From Plantago ovata (Eukaryota; Streptophyta; Magnoliopsida; Lamiales; Plantaginaceae): DNA of 64,000 nucleotides. A model generated the notes under the pieces. That model worked only from the letters and a program-made list of their open reading frames with translations. It did not search any database and was not told the DNA's origin. Below are positions 42,896 through 54,592 of the stretch, piece after piece. The stretch spans positions 122,547,462 to 122,611,461 of the forward strand of contig CM051455.1 of NCBI GenBank assembly GCA_028274465.1, in the 5' to 3' direction. The position numbers were made by a program, and so were the translations under genes. Positions within the stretch are counted from its first letter, which is position 1. Each line of letters starts with the position of its first letter.

Positions 42896-44479
42896 TCAAC
42901 TCACATGTTGAGTCAAGCCCAAATTCTCCCTATCATTCAAATCAAAATCCATAGAAGACTTTCTACTACTCTTTGCCCTTAAAAACCCATACAAACTCTT
43001 GATCTCCTTAATCGGATGTATCCCACCCTGCCCTTCTTTCAACCCGATTTCACCCGTCTCATCCGCAACTCTACCCGACCCTGACCCAACCAACCGTCTC
43101 CCAACCCGGGTCGCCAAATTCCCTTGTAAAGCCGTGATAACGGTTTTAAGCGCCCTGCTTGGCGAACTCCGGTTCGAAATCATAAGTTCGCAAATCTCAG
43201 CCGGACTCAAACTCGCCCCGGTTTGAAAAATTTCCTCCACTTGCGGAAACAGCTTGTGGTCCTTTAACCCCAAATGACTGCTCGCCAAGGTCTTAAACGC
43301 CGTGAAATCACACAACGGGAAGTTAATGTGAACGTCAATTCTACCCGGGCGTAAAATGTCCGCGTCAATATTTTCTTTACTGTTGACGGTAAAAACCATA
43401 ACTCGCTCTTCCCCACAGCAAGAGAATATTCCGTCCATAAAATTAAGAATCCCGGACGAGCTAACAGCCGTAGATGATGATCTCTTCTCCTGGAAATAAC
43501 GGTCCAGATCCTCCACCACGAGTAACGACTTGTTAGTCGTCTGTAACAGCAGGTACTGAAGATCTGAATCGTTCTCGACTTTATGAAGGTTAATTTCGTA
43601 AATATCGTATCCGAGCAGTTTGGCCATCGCAGCGATGAAAGTTGACTTACCCGTACCCGCTGACCCGTATAACAAATAGCTCCGCTTCCAAACACGCCCT
43701 AACCGGTGATAATACTGCCTGGACTTCAAAAAGCTCTCTAAATCGGATTTAACCCGAGTTTTCAGATCCGCGTCCATCACGATCGTCTCCATGGTCGCTG
43801 GATGGGTAAACGGAGTCGATCTCCACCGTCCGTTTCTCTGAACCTCGTTCTCTATGTTCACAAACAATCTCAATCTCACCTCCTTCTTATTCTGCTCAAT
43901 TTCGTCGAACACGTGGTGGATATGCTGCAAATACGGCACCAGAATTCTCCGTTTATCCTCTTTCCTGATCTTCAGAACCAGCGATTTCACGGTTTCGGTC
44001 TCGATCTTCCAGTGGACTCTTGCGCCGAGGAACTTGTCGACGATCGGCTGATTCTCGTCGAGGATTAGGTTGATTTCGGCCGATTTGGCGCCGGAGAAGA
44101 GGTTGGCGCAATTGGAGTCTTCGATTGAGGGGAGAGAGTTGAGGTAGGCGTAGACCTTGCGGTAGAGCTGATTCTCCTGCATGTTGTCGTTGAATTTGGG
44201 CACTTTGTAGAACTGGTAAACGTAAAAGTGCTCGAGGAGAGATAGCCATTGGCTCTTGAGAGAGTAGATGATGCCTGTTCTGGAGAAGAATTTGAGAGAG
44301 AAAAATAGAAATATTAGTGCGAGAAGCACTAAAGCGAGATTTGCGAGAAACATGGTAGGAGTAGTAGTAGTAGTAATTGATTGTTGTCTCAATGGTGAGA
44401 TTGATGAGAAATCATCATCATCATCTGTAAAGGTGGATTGTTGGAGAAGATGATGATTCGGAGAAAAAGGGGAATTCAA
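42896..44479 (-). CDS. BCS1-like AAA-ATPase, At2g46620-like
   Basis: One open frame of 527 residues. An N-terminal membrane span lies at about 43-64 (MFLANLALVLLALIFLFFSL). The plant AAA-ATP-AS type N-domain follows (YKVPKFNDNMQENQLYRKV). The AAA module has Walker A GSAGTGKST (272-280), Walker B LLVVEDLDRYF (319-329), a sensor-1 Asn in FTVNSKENID and the arginine motif RPGRID (377-382). The family is related to mitochondrial BCS1 but plant members sit in various membranes; the closest I recall is Arabidopsis At2g46620. A disordered Ser/Thr/Asp-rich leader precedes the span, so the true start could instead be the Met at 43. Confidence 0.93.
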   Translation of the reverse strand: MNSPFSPNHHLLQQSTFTDDDDDFSSISPLRQQSITTTTTPTMFLANLALVLLALIFLFFSLKFFSRTGIIYSLKSQWLSLLEHFYVYQFYKVPKFNDNMQENQLYRKVYAYLNSLPSIEDSNCANLFSGAKSAEINLILDENQPIVDKFLGARVHWKIETETVKSLVLKIRKEDKRRILVPYLQHIHHVFDEIEQNKKEVRLRLFVNIENEVQRNGRWRSTPFTHPATMETIVMDADLKTRVKSDLESFLKSRQYYHRLGRVWKRSYLLYGSAGTGKSTFIAAMAKLLGYDIYEINLHKVENDSDLQYLLLQTTNKSLLVVEDLDRYFQEKRSSSTAVSSSGILNFMDGIFSCCGEERVMVFTVNSKENIDADILRPGRIDVHINFPLCDFTAFKTLASSHLGLKDHKLFPQVEEIFQTGASLSPAEICELMISNRSSPSRALKTVITALQGNLATRVGRRLVGSGSGRVADETGEIGLKEGQGGIHPIKEIKSLYGFLRAKSSRKSSMDFDLNDRENLGLTQHVS

Positions 44480-46023
44480 ATATTCATAATAGATTATAAT
44501 TTATTTTTTTTAGTGGAATTATTAGGCGTGAATGGGAGGAGTATAAATAAACAAAGGAATCAAGTGGTGCAAGGTCAGAGAATTTTAGGTTGGAATTTGG
44601 AATAATTGCGTCTCAGTGCATTTCTAATATGCTTTTTTCAGATATATAAAAAAAACAAATCAGATAATAGTTAAATTTGGACAATATGACATAATTTCTA
44701 AATATGCGAGCTATCAAATTTTTATTTTGTGAATACATATGAATAACCAATCAAATCACATCCCAATCATTTGATTTAGTTATTCTTCATCGGACCGGTC
44801 ATTTATTTACTTGAATTGTTCTTTTTCTGAATTCCGATTACTTTTAAATTATAACGAAAAAATAATCTATGAAAATTTAGTGTCTTTTCTTTACTATATA
44901 ATATTAAAATTTAAAATTTATTAAAGGTCAAATAAAACTACGAAAAAGTTAATAAAATAAATGTAAATAATTTATTGAAACGGAAGGACTATGGAGTAGG
45001 TTTTACTGACCATTTATCACCATCACTACTACTTATTAGGGATGAAAAATGATAATGTTAGTGGGATTTGTTATTTTTCTAATTGAAATGTACTAGTACC
45101 TCCTAATTGTTGTTGAAGTGAAGTGTGTTGGTAAATTTGAAATATTATAGTAAAAGATAATGGTTTTAATATGTAGGATAATTTATTTTATTACAAATCA
45201 ATGAAGTTTTCTCGTGAATTTATAATAAGAAAGTAGGTAAAATTTTATGATATATGAATGGAGTAGATTTCATATCAATTTTATAAACGACCATGAGTTA
45301 TTAGGGTAAAAAAAATTATGAGATAATTAATTAATTGAGGCAAAGGAAATAATTTCAAAAGTTGTGAGCCAAATTTTGTCTTGGTCAAAAAGTTGTGTGC
45401 AAAATTACATGACCCACAAATATGTAAGTCCAAATATATAATAAGTACTAATATGGATTTGTGATAGTAATTAATTAGCCGGCTGGAAGAAATGGTTTGA
45501 GGTTAAGAAATAGTAATATTTTTGGTCAAATAATGTGTAGAGAGCGCGTATTTGACAGTTTCGTAGTAATGAAATTTTAGCTGTTGTTGTATGACTTGTA
45601 GTCTGGAAGTGAGTAGGCTAGGTTTGACATCTGCAGCACACAAATTCACTTTGGGGCATATGTCATTTGACAAATAAGATTAGATTACCATCCATTTGGA
45701 AAGGATCTGGGTCAATTTTAGATTACGGTCCATTTGGAAAGGATCTTTGCCCATATTGGAGATGGTTATTGTCTCACTCTTTGAGATTTTAGTCAAGGTG
45801 ATTGATGACCATATACGATGTAGCTAAGCTGGATAGATAGCATCTAAATAGGGCATTCGAGATACTTGTATGTTACAATATCTCACGCTATCTTATCTTA
45901 GCTTTAAATAAAACGTTTCGGGTAATCAATGCATGCTATACTAATTAAGGATATGTTTGATTTCTCCAAAGAATCTCTACTGAAATGAATTTTTCTAAAT
46001 TAATTCATTTTAACTAAAGTAAC
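44480..46023. other. intergenic, ATPase promoter side
   Basis: AT-rich. Near 44810-45000 a decayed Stowaway-like end (GAAACGGAAGGACTATGGAGTAG) can be seen. No gene was recognised. Confidence 0.45.
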
Positions 46024-46517
46024 CTAAGTCCAAATTCTTTGGTCGGCGCATTACCCCTGAGTCGCTCTCTAGGGTGATATGTTGGCCTACAAACCGATAT
46101 GTATTCTAATACCCGCTCTTTGTCCTCAATTGTGCGCGCACAGACACATCCCAGTAGGTCACCCATTCTAAAATTTCTTTAAAGCAAGCATGTTTAACTC
46201 TGGCGTTCTATTGGATGGGTTCCCCAAGAGAAGGTGCATCTTGTTTGTAAGAGAAACATCCCAATCCCTTTAAACATCATAAATTCTAGGGCGTTACATT
46301 CACCCCTCATACATTGCGCCTTGTCCCGACCAACCGTCCACCCCTTGTGGGTTTTGGGCTGCTTCGGCTCTGATTCCATTTGTAACGCCCCGGTCACTAA
46401 TTGGGCGGCTCGATCTGTTACCCCTGGGCTGCTCTCCAAGATGATATGTTGGTCTCACAGATCAACACATGTTTTACTTTGCGTACTTTGCCTCACTCGT
46501 ACATGCACGGGGAACTT

Positions 46518-46585
46518 TCCAGTAGATCACTCATCCTAAAATTGCTCCAGTCTCCAGAGCAAGCATGTTTAACTTTAAAATTCTT
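46518..46585 (-). repeat. 5S-rRNA-like box in LTR B
   Basis: The minus strand reads AAAGTTAAACATGCTTG, then TTTTAGGATGAGTGATC and CTGGAAAGTTC. These align with the 5S rRNA parts AAGTTAAGCGTGCTTG, TAGGATGGGTGACC and CTGGGAAGTCC, including the internal control region used by TFIIIA and Pol III. It is derived from 5S and not a working 5S gene. Confidence 0.85.
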
Positions 46586-46883
46586 CCGTATGAATTCCTA
46601 AAAATAAAGGTGCACGTGTTAATATGAGTAGCGTTCTCAATCCCTTTAAGCTCTCTAATTAGCAATCAATTTGTAGTCGGAGCTTTACAATGGTATCGGA
46701 ACCGAACCGACCCAAAACCCACAAGGGGTGGATGGTTGTTGGGATAGGGCGAGACGAGGTCATTGTGTAATTTAAGAGGGGTGAATGTAACGTCCCAAAA
46801 TTTGAGAGGTTTGAAGGGATTGAGAATGTTACTCATACCAAAACGGTGCACCTTTCTTTTAAAGAATCCATAAAAGAACTACA

Positions 46884-46945
46884 AAGTTAAGTGTGTTTGA
46901 CTTTGGAAAAATTTAGGATGGGTGACCTTCTGGAAAATTCTTAGT
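46884..46945 (+). repeat. 5S-rRNA-like box in LTR C
   Basis: The plus strand reads AAAGTTAAGTGTGTTTGAC, then TTTAGGATGGGTGACCTTC and TGGAAAATTC, a closer match to the 5S internal promoter than the LTR B box. A weaker version occurs in LTR A near 46150-46200 on the minus strand. Confidence 0.88.
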
Positions 46946-47110
46946 ACATGCACGCGCACGAGTGAGGTCAAAGTGCATGGATTAGAACATGTGTTGGTTT
47001 GTGGTGCCAACATATCACCTTAGAGAGCAACTCAGGAGTAACCTCACCGGCCCAAAGGGTCGTGCCTTCAACCGATTAGTGGCCGGGATGTTAAAAATGG
47101 TATCAAAGCC

Positions 47111-47777
47111 GAACCAACCCAAAAACCATAAGGGATGAATGGTTGTCCGTTGGTCGGGACAAGGCGGAACGGAATTATGATAATTAACAAAACTCTAAGA
47201 TAATCAAAACAACTACTATTAGCCTATATTTATACTTATAGTTATAGGGCCATGACAATCAAACTTAACACACAGAAATCTAATACTATTATGATTCTGA
47301 AATTAGAATAATGATAGGATTCTTAGAACTCTAATAGGATTCTTAGTAGGGCGATTCTAATAGGATTCCGAAATATGAAAATAAAGCTAAACAAATGGAG
47401 TAAGAAACTACAGTAGTACAATAATAAATAAACAAATTACTAATCATTTATATATTCTTAATTTCATTAGCTTGACCAATATTATATTCCATCATTCGTG
47501 CAAGAAGGGGCTGAGATGTAATATCAAGTTTGATTTGAGGGACATAGTAGACAATTCACATGGGGTACGTAATTGACTAATTGGTGTGTTTTGGAATTTG
47601 GGTTGGGGGATCCATGTTTTCGAAACCCTTCACCAACCTACTTTCGAAACCCATTTGGGACGACTATTACAAGTTGCTCGAACTATAATTGAAACATAGC
47701 CTATTTTACCATGCAAGTGCTTTAATATGGTAAGAGACCCATTTCACATGTGAAATGGCTTACCAATCAGGCCCTAC
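47111..47777. other. intergenic, no gene seen
   Basis: AT-rich with short local repeats of AATAGGATTC near 47310-47370. Nothing else was recognised. Confidence 0.45.
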
Positions 47778-47780
47778 TAA

Positions 47781-48953
47781 GAGCAGTCTTTACATGACTC
47801 ACATAATGGGCTCATATCCCATATTTGAGCCCAAACCTCAAAAAATCATCAAAAGCCATCAAACTTCAGGAGTCTCATAATTTATGGGTCCGCACAAATG
47901 GAACCTATTCCTGGGGGGCATCGTATATTTCTTCTCATATTTGTACGCCCCGAAACCTACGTACAAGATTTTGACACGGTGAAGTGAATGTTTCCCTCAT
48001 TTTTTCCATTACCCCTTTATCAGATTGTATTCATTGTCCTACCTATGGATTAATTTCCTCCTGAAACTTCTCCCGCACACTACCATCTTTGCAGTTGAAT
48101 TTTGGTAAGTTTCTCCCCTATTGATTTCTTGGGTATGAATCTCTTGATTTTTCTTTGTTATGGATCCAAGTTCATACATAATTATTATATGGTTCATATT
48201 GATACTTTCAGTTGAGTTGGACAGTTCTTCCACTCCCAATGCATGCAATCAATACCTCCCAACATGCCAGGAGTTCCACGCCTCTCGCCTTCTACAAGTA
48301 ATTTGTTAATGTCACCTCCATTTGTTCTTCTTTGGTATTGATTTCCAAAAACAACGACAATGACTTTGACAAATCTTTTCATACTCTTCGTTGTCGTGGA
48401 TTCAGAGATTTGAAGGTATTCATCAAACAAGTCACATATAACTCCATAAGCAAGCATTCTAAACGCATCTGTTATCTTTTGCAGCGAAGATATTCCTAGC
48501 CTCCCAGCGTCGTTACGCTTTTGAACAAAGAAAGTATGAATATAAACCATAATAATTTTGTGTGAACTTGGATCCATATCAAAGCAAATCAAGAGATTCA
48601 TACCCAAGAAATCAACAAGGTAGAAACTTACCAAAATTCAGTTGCAGAGATTGTGGTGTGCGGGAGAAGCTTCAGGAGGAAATTAATCCATAGGTAAGAC
48701 AATGGATACAATCTGATAAAGGGGTAATTTAAAATTGGAGGGAAACATTCACTTCACCATGCCAAAACCTTGTACGCATGTTTCGAGGTGTACAAATATA
48801 AGAAGAATATACGATGCCCACAGGAATAGGTTTCCATTTGTGTGGGCCAGAAATTGTGAGAGTCCCGAAGTTTGATGGGTTTTGATGATTTTTTGAGGTT
48901 TGGGCTCAAATATGGGATATGAGCCCATTATGAGAGTCTTGTAAAGACTGCTC
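47781..48953. mobile_element. fold-back PIF/Harbinger element
   Basis: The TSD TAA is exact at 47778-47780 and 48954-48956. The ends GAGCAGTCTTTACA and TGTAAAGACTGCTC open inverted arms of about 430 bp each (47781 to about 48212 and about 48525 to 48953) with high similarity throughout. The roughly 310-bp loop encodes part of a Harbinger transposase. Such long arms are unusual for Harbinger, and a transcript would form a long hairpin. Confidence 0.9.
48194..48634 (-). pseudogene. Harbinger (ALP1-like) transposase fragment
   Basis: The frame reads KITDAFRMLAYGVICDLFDEYLQISEST, then GERRGTPGMLGGIDCMHWEWKNCP, which is the conserved PIF/Harbinger DDE segment with its first catalytic Asp (GIDCMHW). 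It stops where the left inverted arm begins, and its start codon lies in the right arm. Only a middle piece of a transposase (about 100 residues) remains, so it cannot be active. Confidence 0.88.
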
Positions 48954-48956
48954 TAA

Positions 48957-50055
48957 AATGAGCTTCCCAAACCCAAAATACCACTGACAGTTATACTGGT
49001 TGCCACACCAAGAAGCTTGAATAACGCCAAGAGAAAAAAATGGAAACATAATTAGACCTCTGGAAGGACTTTTTGGATGTCGAAATTGAACACTAGTCAA
49101 AACAAGCAAACTCATCTTTTTGTCATGCCCATATATCCTATGTCTACCTTAATCAAGTGGAAAAATATTATCCGCAATTTATATCAACCAAATATGTTAT
49201 CAAATCTTGTAAGAAGAAGTTTATAATCAATTTAAAAATAGTTTGTACTATCCCTTTATGCATTTACAATATAATCTTTCAAATTATTTTTTCATTTGTA
49301 TTTGTAAAGCTCACCAAACCGATCATATATATACAATTATAGTCTATGGCTCAAAAGTCGAAATCGGAGATTAAGCTGGTAATCCTCCAAAAAAAGATTT
49401 GATCGGGGTTGGACCGGTTCAATGTGTTTAAGCTGAGCCGCTATATGTGTAAATAATTTGAATATTCTATGCGATAACTAATTACAAATTGCAAAAGAAG
49501 TATAGTACTAAAATATCTTAACTAAGTTTGCAAATTTAATTATGATATGATGATTACATATAATTTCAAGTAAAAATATTTGAAAAGTGATAATATTAAT
49601 ATTAATAGAATATCTTGTATAAAATATTATATTTGTCAAAACCATTTAACTAATTGTATTCATTAAAAGATAAAGATTCTAAACTATGGATAATATATAT
49701 TTAAGTAACAAATTGATTGCACAAGCTATATTTATACGATAGGTTAGGGGTACAAATCTTCCAACTAATATTTATTTTTATAATAAATTGTGACTAAACC
49801 GTTAGGCGCTAATTCAAAACGGATCTGGCTTAGCGCTTGGGCCTAGTTCATCAGGTCGTTCCCACCGGTTCAGGAGCCATATTGAGCCGTTTCAAAATTG
49901 AATTTCCGATTGAACCGGTCAAACCAACAAGTTCGACCTGAATATTAAAACATACGATAGATTAAAGCTTGGTTCGACCTGAATTTTAAAACATAGATTA
50001 AAGCTATACAATCGAACATCCATTGCGTTTGATGTTCGGTTCGTTTTACACCCAC
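48957..50055. other. intergenic, no gene seen
   Basis: AT-rich. A short direct repeat (GTTCGACCTGAAT to GATTAAAGCT) occurs at about 49931 and 49974, just left of the LINE insertion. No gene was recognised. Confidence 0.45.
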
Positions 50056-50067
50056 CCATCCCATAGG

Positions 50068-53000
50068 GTGGGTCCGTTCAACTACTTGGGTCTTCCGGTA
50101 GGAGGTCTAGCAAGGGATAGGAACAATTGGAAGGAGGTGAAACCGAAGTTCACTAAAAGACTTGGTCTTTTGGAAAACAATTATCTTTCGCTAGGAGGAA
50201 GAGTGGTTATTATAAACGCAGTCCTCGGAGGACTTCCTTTGTATTATTTTTCTTTCTTTAAATCACCGGTGGGCATAGTAAAAGAACTCATGGGATTGCA
50301 AAAAAAATTCTTGTGGGGTGGAAAAGTAGACAAAGAGAAAAAACGGATAGCTTGGGAAAAGATTTGTCTTCCAAAGGATAAGGGAGGACTTGGCATCGAG
50401 AATTTGAGAGCTTTCAATCTAGCTCTATTGGGGATATGGTTTTGGAGGTTGCTACTTGGAGGTGATGAGCTATGGGTGAAGATTTTACATTTCGAAGTAT
50501 GGGACTTTGAAGGATAATGTGAATTTAGTCTTGGAAGGGAAAAGATTACCACTTTCTTGGTCGGATTGGTGGAGAAACTTAGTAAACTCGGTGGGTGCAA
50601 AAGAGTGGTTCAACAAGGGGTGCATGAAGATCATAGAAGATGGTAGCAATACATATTTTTGGGAGGAGAGATGGGGAGGAAGGGAAAGGATCCTTAAGGA
50701 GTTATTTCCAATACTCTATTTTTTGGATAGAAAGAAAAATTGTAAGGTAAGTGAACGGTTTATGTGGAATGGAGAAGAAGCTTCCTTTCTAGGTGATTGG
50801 AGAAGAAATCTCTTTGAATGGGAAAGGGGGGAGGTAGAGAACTTGAGTTTATTACTAAGGGGATCTACAAGGAGGGTAGGATTCGAGGATGTTTGGAGTT
50901 GGACATCTAGTAAGGAAGGAGTTTACTCGACAAAGGAAGGTTACCGGGAATTGATGGGGAACGAAGGGAACCTTGTAGTGGGTACATAGGCAAAGCACAT
51001 TTGGTGTAGGCTTACTCCAACAAAGATGAATGCTTTCATTTGGAAGGCTAGTCAAGATAGGATTCCTTCAAAGGAAAACTTGATAAAAAGAGGACTTTTT
51101 CTTAGCAATATAGATCGTGGGTGCAAAAGGTGTGGCGTTGAGGTGGAAACTGAAAGTATATATGTCCTAGAGACAACCAACATTAAGGACGATATGTACT
51201 TTACCGCATTCAGCTTATTGATATTTATTTATGTTACATTTATTTAAGCATACATAAATACAATTGGCATTACATTTACTGATAGATTATTTGGTTGTTT
51301 GAATTATTTTGTAAGATGTTCCGAAGGACTAAAGATAATCACCAAGTTAGTGGGAGCTTGCGTGTCAGAACTTAAGTCCTAAAATTAGCCAATAGTCGAT
51401 GGTCATTGAGATATGGGATATCAATGATGCGATAGAGACTAGCATGTGTTGCATCAGATCCTTCGAGGATGTGGTAGTTCTCACTGCTGAGAATAGCTTG
51501 GTTATTCATGATGGACACATGGACACTTTGGAGAGTGTTGGCAGCCGAGAAACCATTTGGTAAATTCTATTTAAGTGTCTATGGGAGTACCGGATTGTAG
51601 GGTGATATAATAGTCCTCAGACTTGAGGTCAATACTATATCATATGTGGAATAATATACTTTGACCATGCGCAACGCTTGCACTCTTAAAGTAGGGTAGA
51701 TACGGCATGCGTTGGGTATATTAGGAAGCATATGGTGTGAGTGATTGGACCAAGATCAGGATTCATTCCTCCGAATGGATTCAAGGAGAGAATACTCTAC
51801 ATCTCATATTAGTGCGATCGTTAGTCAGTGGCCACTGCAAAGATATATGTCAAAATGGTGTTTGGACATAATCATCTAGATCGACTAAGAAGATTGAGAG
51901 ACAATGGATGAGTTATTGGAATATACACTAATCCATATTCTAGACTCATTCGAGTATTCGAGAATGAAAGGACCGTATCATCAAAGTACTCTACATCACA
52001 GGCAGTTTGTATCTTCTCAACAAACGTTCCTTACATATTAGTATTGTCTAGTGATGATTGTCTAGGAATATTCACCGAGACCTTGATTTGATCATTGCCT
52101 GATATGTGAGGGCCTATGGGTCATATACAACTAGGTGATAATTCTCCCGATTAAGCATTAGGGTAAATTAAATGTCAATTGGATTGATAACATTTGATTT
52201 ACAATAGTCAAGGGCATTTCATTTGGTGAAAATCATTAATTAAGTTAAAATTAGATTTATAACTTAATTACTATATTAAATAAAATATCAATTGGATTGA
52301 TAAATATTTAATTTAATAGTATTGAGAATGTTCTATTTGATAGAATTAATTGATTAAGTTGAATTGAATCCAATGGACTTAATTAATCTATGCTTTTAGA
52401 AAGTAAATTAATTAAATTAGATTTAATTAATAAAAGAAGAAAAGAATAATTAAATTAAATTAATTTTAATTTAATTGAAGTTAGAAAGTGCATTAGAACC
52501 AATTTAGAATAAAGTTCAAGTGGTAAAAGCCCAAAAGAAAATGATTGGTAGTAGTGGGTTTCGAACCCATGACCTCCATCTCATTAGCTAGCATATCAGC
52601 TGACTGGGCCAGGCCCATGTAATAAATGTTATGCGTGTTACACATATATATCCATCAGATGCGGCTGGACAAAGGATATACTGAAGTGAAACGTGTTGCT
52701 AGGGTTGTGGCTTTGAGCTCTCTTCACCTTTTGGGTTTCTTCTACACGGTTGTATTCGTTCTAACTCTTTTCTTTTATTCTTTGATTAATTCTCATTTAT
52801 TATGATCTTTGAGATTTCTTGTTTTGCTTAATGTAGATTTTGAATATGGATTTCCCAGCATCCATGGAGAATTCATCAACGAAGAATTGAACTACGTTTG
52901 ACTTGATCCTGATGTTACGTAGGCAGCTTAGAATTGTTCTGAGTTCAGTCGGATTCTTTAGAAGATCATTAGTTGTTCTTTGAAGAACAAATTTATGTAA

Positions 53001-54580
53001 TGAACGCTGGAAGCTAGATAACGGGTAAGTTGTTTATATGGAGCATGTTAAATAATCATTCAATCAACGATCCATGTAAGAAAATTTTCGAATTCCGCTG
53101 CATTAACCTTAGAGGTAATTTCCTACAATTACTAACAGAAACTACGTGGCATATCTTAGGGGAGTGTGTATTTGCCTTGAAGGTGTGGAGACTTTTGTTT
53201 GATTGGATTCGAGTGGATTACCCTCTAGGAGCAAATGTGTTTGAGAGCCTTGAGGCACACTTACATGTAGCACCTAGTGGGGAGAGTACGGTTTGGCAAG
53301 TCTTTTGGCATTGCACCTTGTGGAACTTGTGGATTGCAAGGAATGGGGTCCTCTTTACCGGAGAAAATCTTAGCCCATGGGATGTGGTGGAAAGAATTAA
53401 ATTGAATTGTTGGTATTGGTTGAAAGGAAAAGGGAAGTTGCAAGAGTATGATTCGTTAGGATCGTGGTTTATGGAACCACGCCTTTGCTTGAACTTGAGA
53501 GATTAAAAAGAAGATTGTCAATGCTTAGGTTGGGAGTTAGGAGGAAGTGGTTTCAAGAGGAGAAGGAGGGTATAGAGGGTTGGCGGAAGGAGTAAGCGAG
53601 ACTGTGAAGACACTTTACTAACGGTATTTACGACCTTTTCTTTTTCTTCTCTTGTCTTGTAGGGGTGGATGATTAAGTGGAAGGTGCTTGCTAGTGAGGC
53701 ATTGGCGCGGAGATGGTCTAAGAGACGTTGTTACTTGTTGGTTGACTCCCTAGTCTATTGGTAAGTTGAGTTTCTCCTTCGGTTTGAGCATCTCATGATT
53801 GGTGTGGCCTTAAATTTCTTGCCACTTGTTGGTTATGTGTACTTAAGAGGAGGGATAGGGTTAACATAAGTCGTAGTCATCCCGTATTAACAAAGATGGA
53901 CCTTGACATTTGATGAAGCTTCGGATGTTCCTATCTTAAAGTTGCTCGTTTTAAGTACACTTTCCGACATAGGGTGTAGGAGCGTGACCATATGAGATTT
54001 CATTTCTTGATCGATTGTACCCCGGATCACACCATTAAATTGCTTGCCACATGTCCGAAAAGACATAGGGTGTAGGGGGTTGGCTAGGGGTCTCTCGATG
54101 CTATCCCGGACCACATCTTTAAATTGCTTGTCACTTGTCCGAAAAGGCATAGGGTGTAGGAGGTTGGCTATGGATAGTAGTTCGTAACTAAAATATTTGA
54201 CGGGATGATACTTTGTGGCGAAGTGTTTTGGCGTTCATAGCTCTGCCCCTGCCTTGTTCTGTTTGAGGCCTGGATGTTGTTATCCTCACTGCCCATGTTC
54301 AACCGTTTGATTTGCTTTGGTGGCTCCATGTTGACTCCTGGTTCCTTTTTGTTCCTTTTGTAATTACAGTGTCGACTTGGTTAGAAGGTGTTAGCATGCC
54401 TTGTGATTGGCACAAGTATAGAAGCATACTGGAGGCCTGTTCTGTTCCATGTGCTTCTTTGTTTTACTATTTTTCGGCCGGTTAGGTTGCGTTACCCGGT
54501 TTGGGTTGTATTTTCACGAGTATTTCTTATACTCGAGTTATTAATAAAAAAATTTAGTCGTTTCAAAAAAAAAAAAAAAA
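50068..54580 (+). mobile_element. 5'-truncated L1-type LINE
   Basis: A 12-bp TSD, CCATCCCATAGG, is exact at 50056-50067 and 54581-54592. The 3' end is a poly-A run (54565-54580) following a short A-rich stretch. The 5' end is cut inside ORF2: the first codons read VGPFNYLGLPVGG, the region just after the RT active site. It then has LSLGGRVVIINAVLGGLPLYY and a zf-RVT domain (GVYSTKEGYREL; TPTKMNAFIWKA; CKRCGVEVE), which resumes after the inserted LTR as TTWHILGECVFALKVW. ORF2 is broken by a frameshift near 50490-50505 and a TAG at 50987-50989, plus the LTR insertion, so it is dead. Confidence 0.93.
51151..53137 (+). mobile_element. probable solo LTR of a Ty1/copia (Angela/TAR-like) element
   Basis: It begins TGAAAGTATATATG and ends TTACTAACA, with the exact 5-bp TSD GAAAC at 51146-51150 and 53138-53142. 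It splits the LINE zinc-finger coding region between CGVEVE and TTWHILGEC. It has no gag, pol, PBS or second LTR. Text such as ATATGTCCTAGAGACAA at the start and GAGGTAATTTCC at the end resembles Angela-type LTRs as I recall them. A solo LTR is the usual product of recombination between two LTRs. The inserted DNA includes a tRNA-like B-box (GGGTTCGAAACCC, minus strand, near 52556). Confidence 0.8.
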
Positions 54581-54592
54581 CCATCCCATAGG

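Larger units (their letters stand above)
46024..47110. mobile_element. Cassandra-like TRIM cluster
   Basis: Three LTR copies occur. LTR A (about 46024-46298) and LTR B (46381-46689) read on the minus strand, with a PBS-like TGGAATCAGAGCC (46378-46366) and a purine tract GAGGGGTGAA (46308-46299) between them. LTR C (46786-47095) reads on the plus strand, with PBS-like TGGTATCGGAACC (46691-46703) and purine tract AAGAGGGGTGAA before it; another PBS-like TGGTATCAAAGCC follows it. LTRs begin TGTAACG or TGTAAAG. Each carries a 5S-rRNA-like box, the mark of Cassandra. A fossil cluster with at least one rearrangement, not a single clean element. Confidence 0.85.

Noticed and set aside
43264-44249. 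Overlapping ORFs on both strands of the AAA-ATPase.
   Set aside because: They are alternative-frame shadows; only the 527-codon frame has Walker motifs.
44810-45000. Possible second Stowaway MITE left of the Cassandra cluster.
   Set aside because: Only one decayed end is visible and no matching partner or TA flanks could be fixed.
46234-46601. Plus-strand ORFs with many Cys and Leu in the Cassandra region.
   Set aside because: They run through LTR and PBS sequence of a non-coding TRIM, so they are chance frames.
52550-52630. tRNA-like text (GGGTTCGAAACCC) inside the solo LTR.
   Set aside because: A B-box-like word is present, but the cloverleaf and acceptor pairing are not convincing, and the location is within an LTR.
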